A DNA stretch of 64,000 nt from Sarcophilus harrisii (lineage: Eukaryota > Chordata > Mammalia > Dasyuromorphia > Dasyuridae): positions 72,609,823-72,673,822 of the forward strand of contig NC_045432.1 in the NCBI RefSeq assembly GCF_902635505.1, read 5' to 3'. Positions within the stretch are counted from its first letter, which is position 1. The number at the start of each line of letters is the position of its first letter. The notes under the pieces are model-generated. The model had not been told where the DNA came from, searched no databases, and worked only from the letters and a program-made list of their open reading frames with translations. Below are positions 61,500 through 64,000 of this stretch, in pieces. Position numbers and translations under genes: made by a program.

Positions 61500-62322
61500 T
61501 CAGTAACCAGAAGACTTGCAGTAAATGGAACAATGAATCAACACATTAAGTATGCCCCTCTACCTGAAACAATGGCTAGCTGGGGTGGCGGCTGGTTTAA
61601 ACCTTTACAATGAATCCAGGCACATCTTTCAGTCACTTAAAACCCTGAAACTCAGGGTAAATTATTCTCATTTTGAGACTGTCAAGAGAGAGGCAAAAGT
61701 TATATTCACTAGATAAATTAAGGTTGCTCTGTATCCAAAGGCCTCTAGCCTCTCAGCGTTGTCTACTGGGACCTATTGTATATAGGTATTTAAAATAAGT
61801 CACAGTAAAGGAGGAAGGATGGATACCATTGGTAGTGAGGTGTATAATCTGGGCACTGTATTACAGATCTGCTCAGCCTCATTAAGTCACAAAAGGGATG
61901 AGGCCTGAAACTGAAATACCAAATGGCTGCTCCCCTCCTGTTGCTAGATCCAGAGATTCATTATCTCAACCCTACCCTCCCACAGGTTTAGAATTATCAC
62001 ATACAGATGAGAGAGTCTACCTATATGGTCCCAGTTTGAATACCTACAAAGAAGCCAATGAAACGATAAGAACATAGCCCTGTGTACAGTTTAAGTAGTC
62101 TTCCATTCAAATGTCCAAAATTTTGACAAAACTGGCATTTCAGAACAACAAAACACAACCCTCAACCTCACAAAACTCTTCTTTGCTCATTTAGATGACA
62201 ACTTGCCAAAAGCTGGGAAAAAAGATGTAAGTCATCTCCCCACAGCCTTTTCTTTCACAACCATCCCATCAGAGTTTTTTCTTGAACTATAAAGTTCTTT
62301 TAAACATGGAGTTGTGCTGCCA

Positions 62323-64000
<1,678 letters not shown>

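Overview
The window is nuclear DNA of a therian mammal and most likely a marsupial. Genes are split by GT-AG introns. The intergenic DNA is full of L1 3' ends, old MIR and L2 pieces, and two tRNA-derived SINE types I associate with marsupials (a short one starting GGGGCAGCTAGGTGG, and a longer Mar1-like one). Gene order DRP2 (+), TAF7L (-), TIMM8A (-) is that of human Xq22.1, so this should be the conserved X region. Assignment to a particular marsupial is not possible from what I can see.

Layout: 1-8012 holds the last ten coding exons of DRP2 (ZZ finger to stop), followed by a long GC-rich 3' UTR. About 11.2-25.0 kb is intergenic or 3' UTR and built mostly of old repeats. 25051-41861 holds the eleven coding exons of a TAF7/TAF7L gene on the minus strand, with 5' exons reaching a CpG-rich promoter near 45.5-45.9 kb. 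That promoter is shared head to head with a NIPA2-like magnesium-transporter gene on the plus strand (coding 48890-58182, 353 aa). I recall no such gene at this place in eutherians. 62323-63766 holds both coding exons of TIMM8A (minus), and its CpG promoter runs to the right edge. BTK, the expected next neighbour, is not reached.

The four genes do not form a pathway: DRP2 is a membrane scaffold, TAF7L a TFIID subunit, the NIPA-like protein a membrane magnesium transporter, and TIMM8A a mitochondrial intermembrane-space chaperone. Their link is position.

The main items for a second look are: the extra NIPA2-like gene; the TAF7-like (not TAF7L-like) character of the X-linked TAF7L; an L1 insertion 17 bp from a TAF7L splice acceptor; a 0.7 kb tandem array made of repeated CTTCTAG motifs in the last TAF7L intron; a poly(A)-only retroposition; a palindromic AT-rich repeat; a rare (GAC)n tract at the shared promoter; and an unrecognised coding-like block inside an intron of the NIPA-like gene. 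All exon joins were read by eye from splice motifs and frame continuity. Protein family calls rest on remembered sequences, not on database searches.
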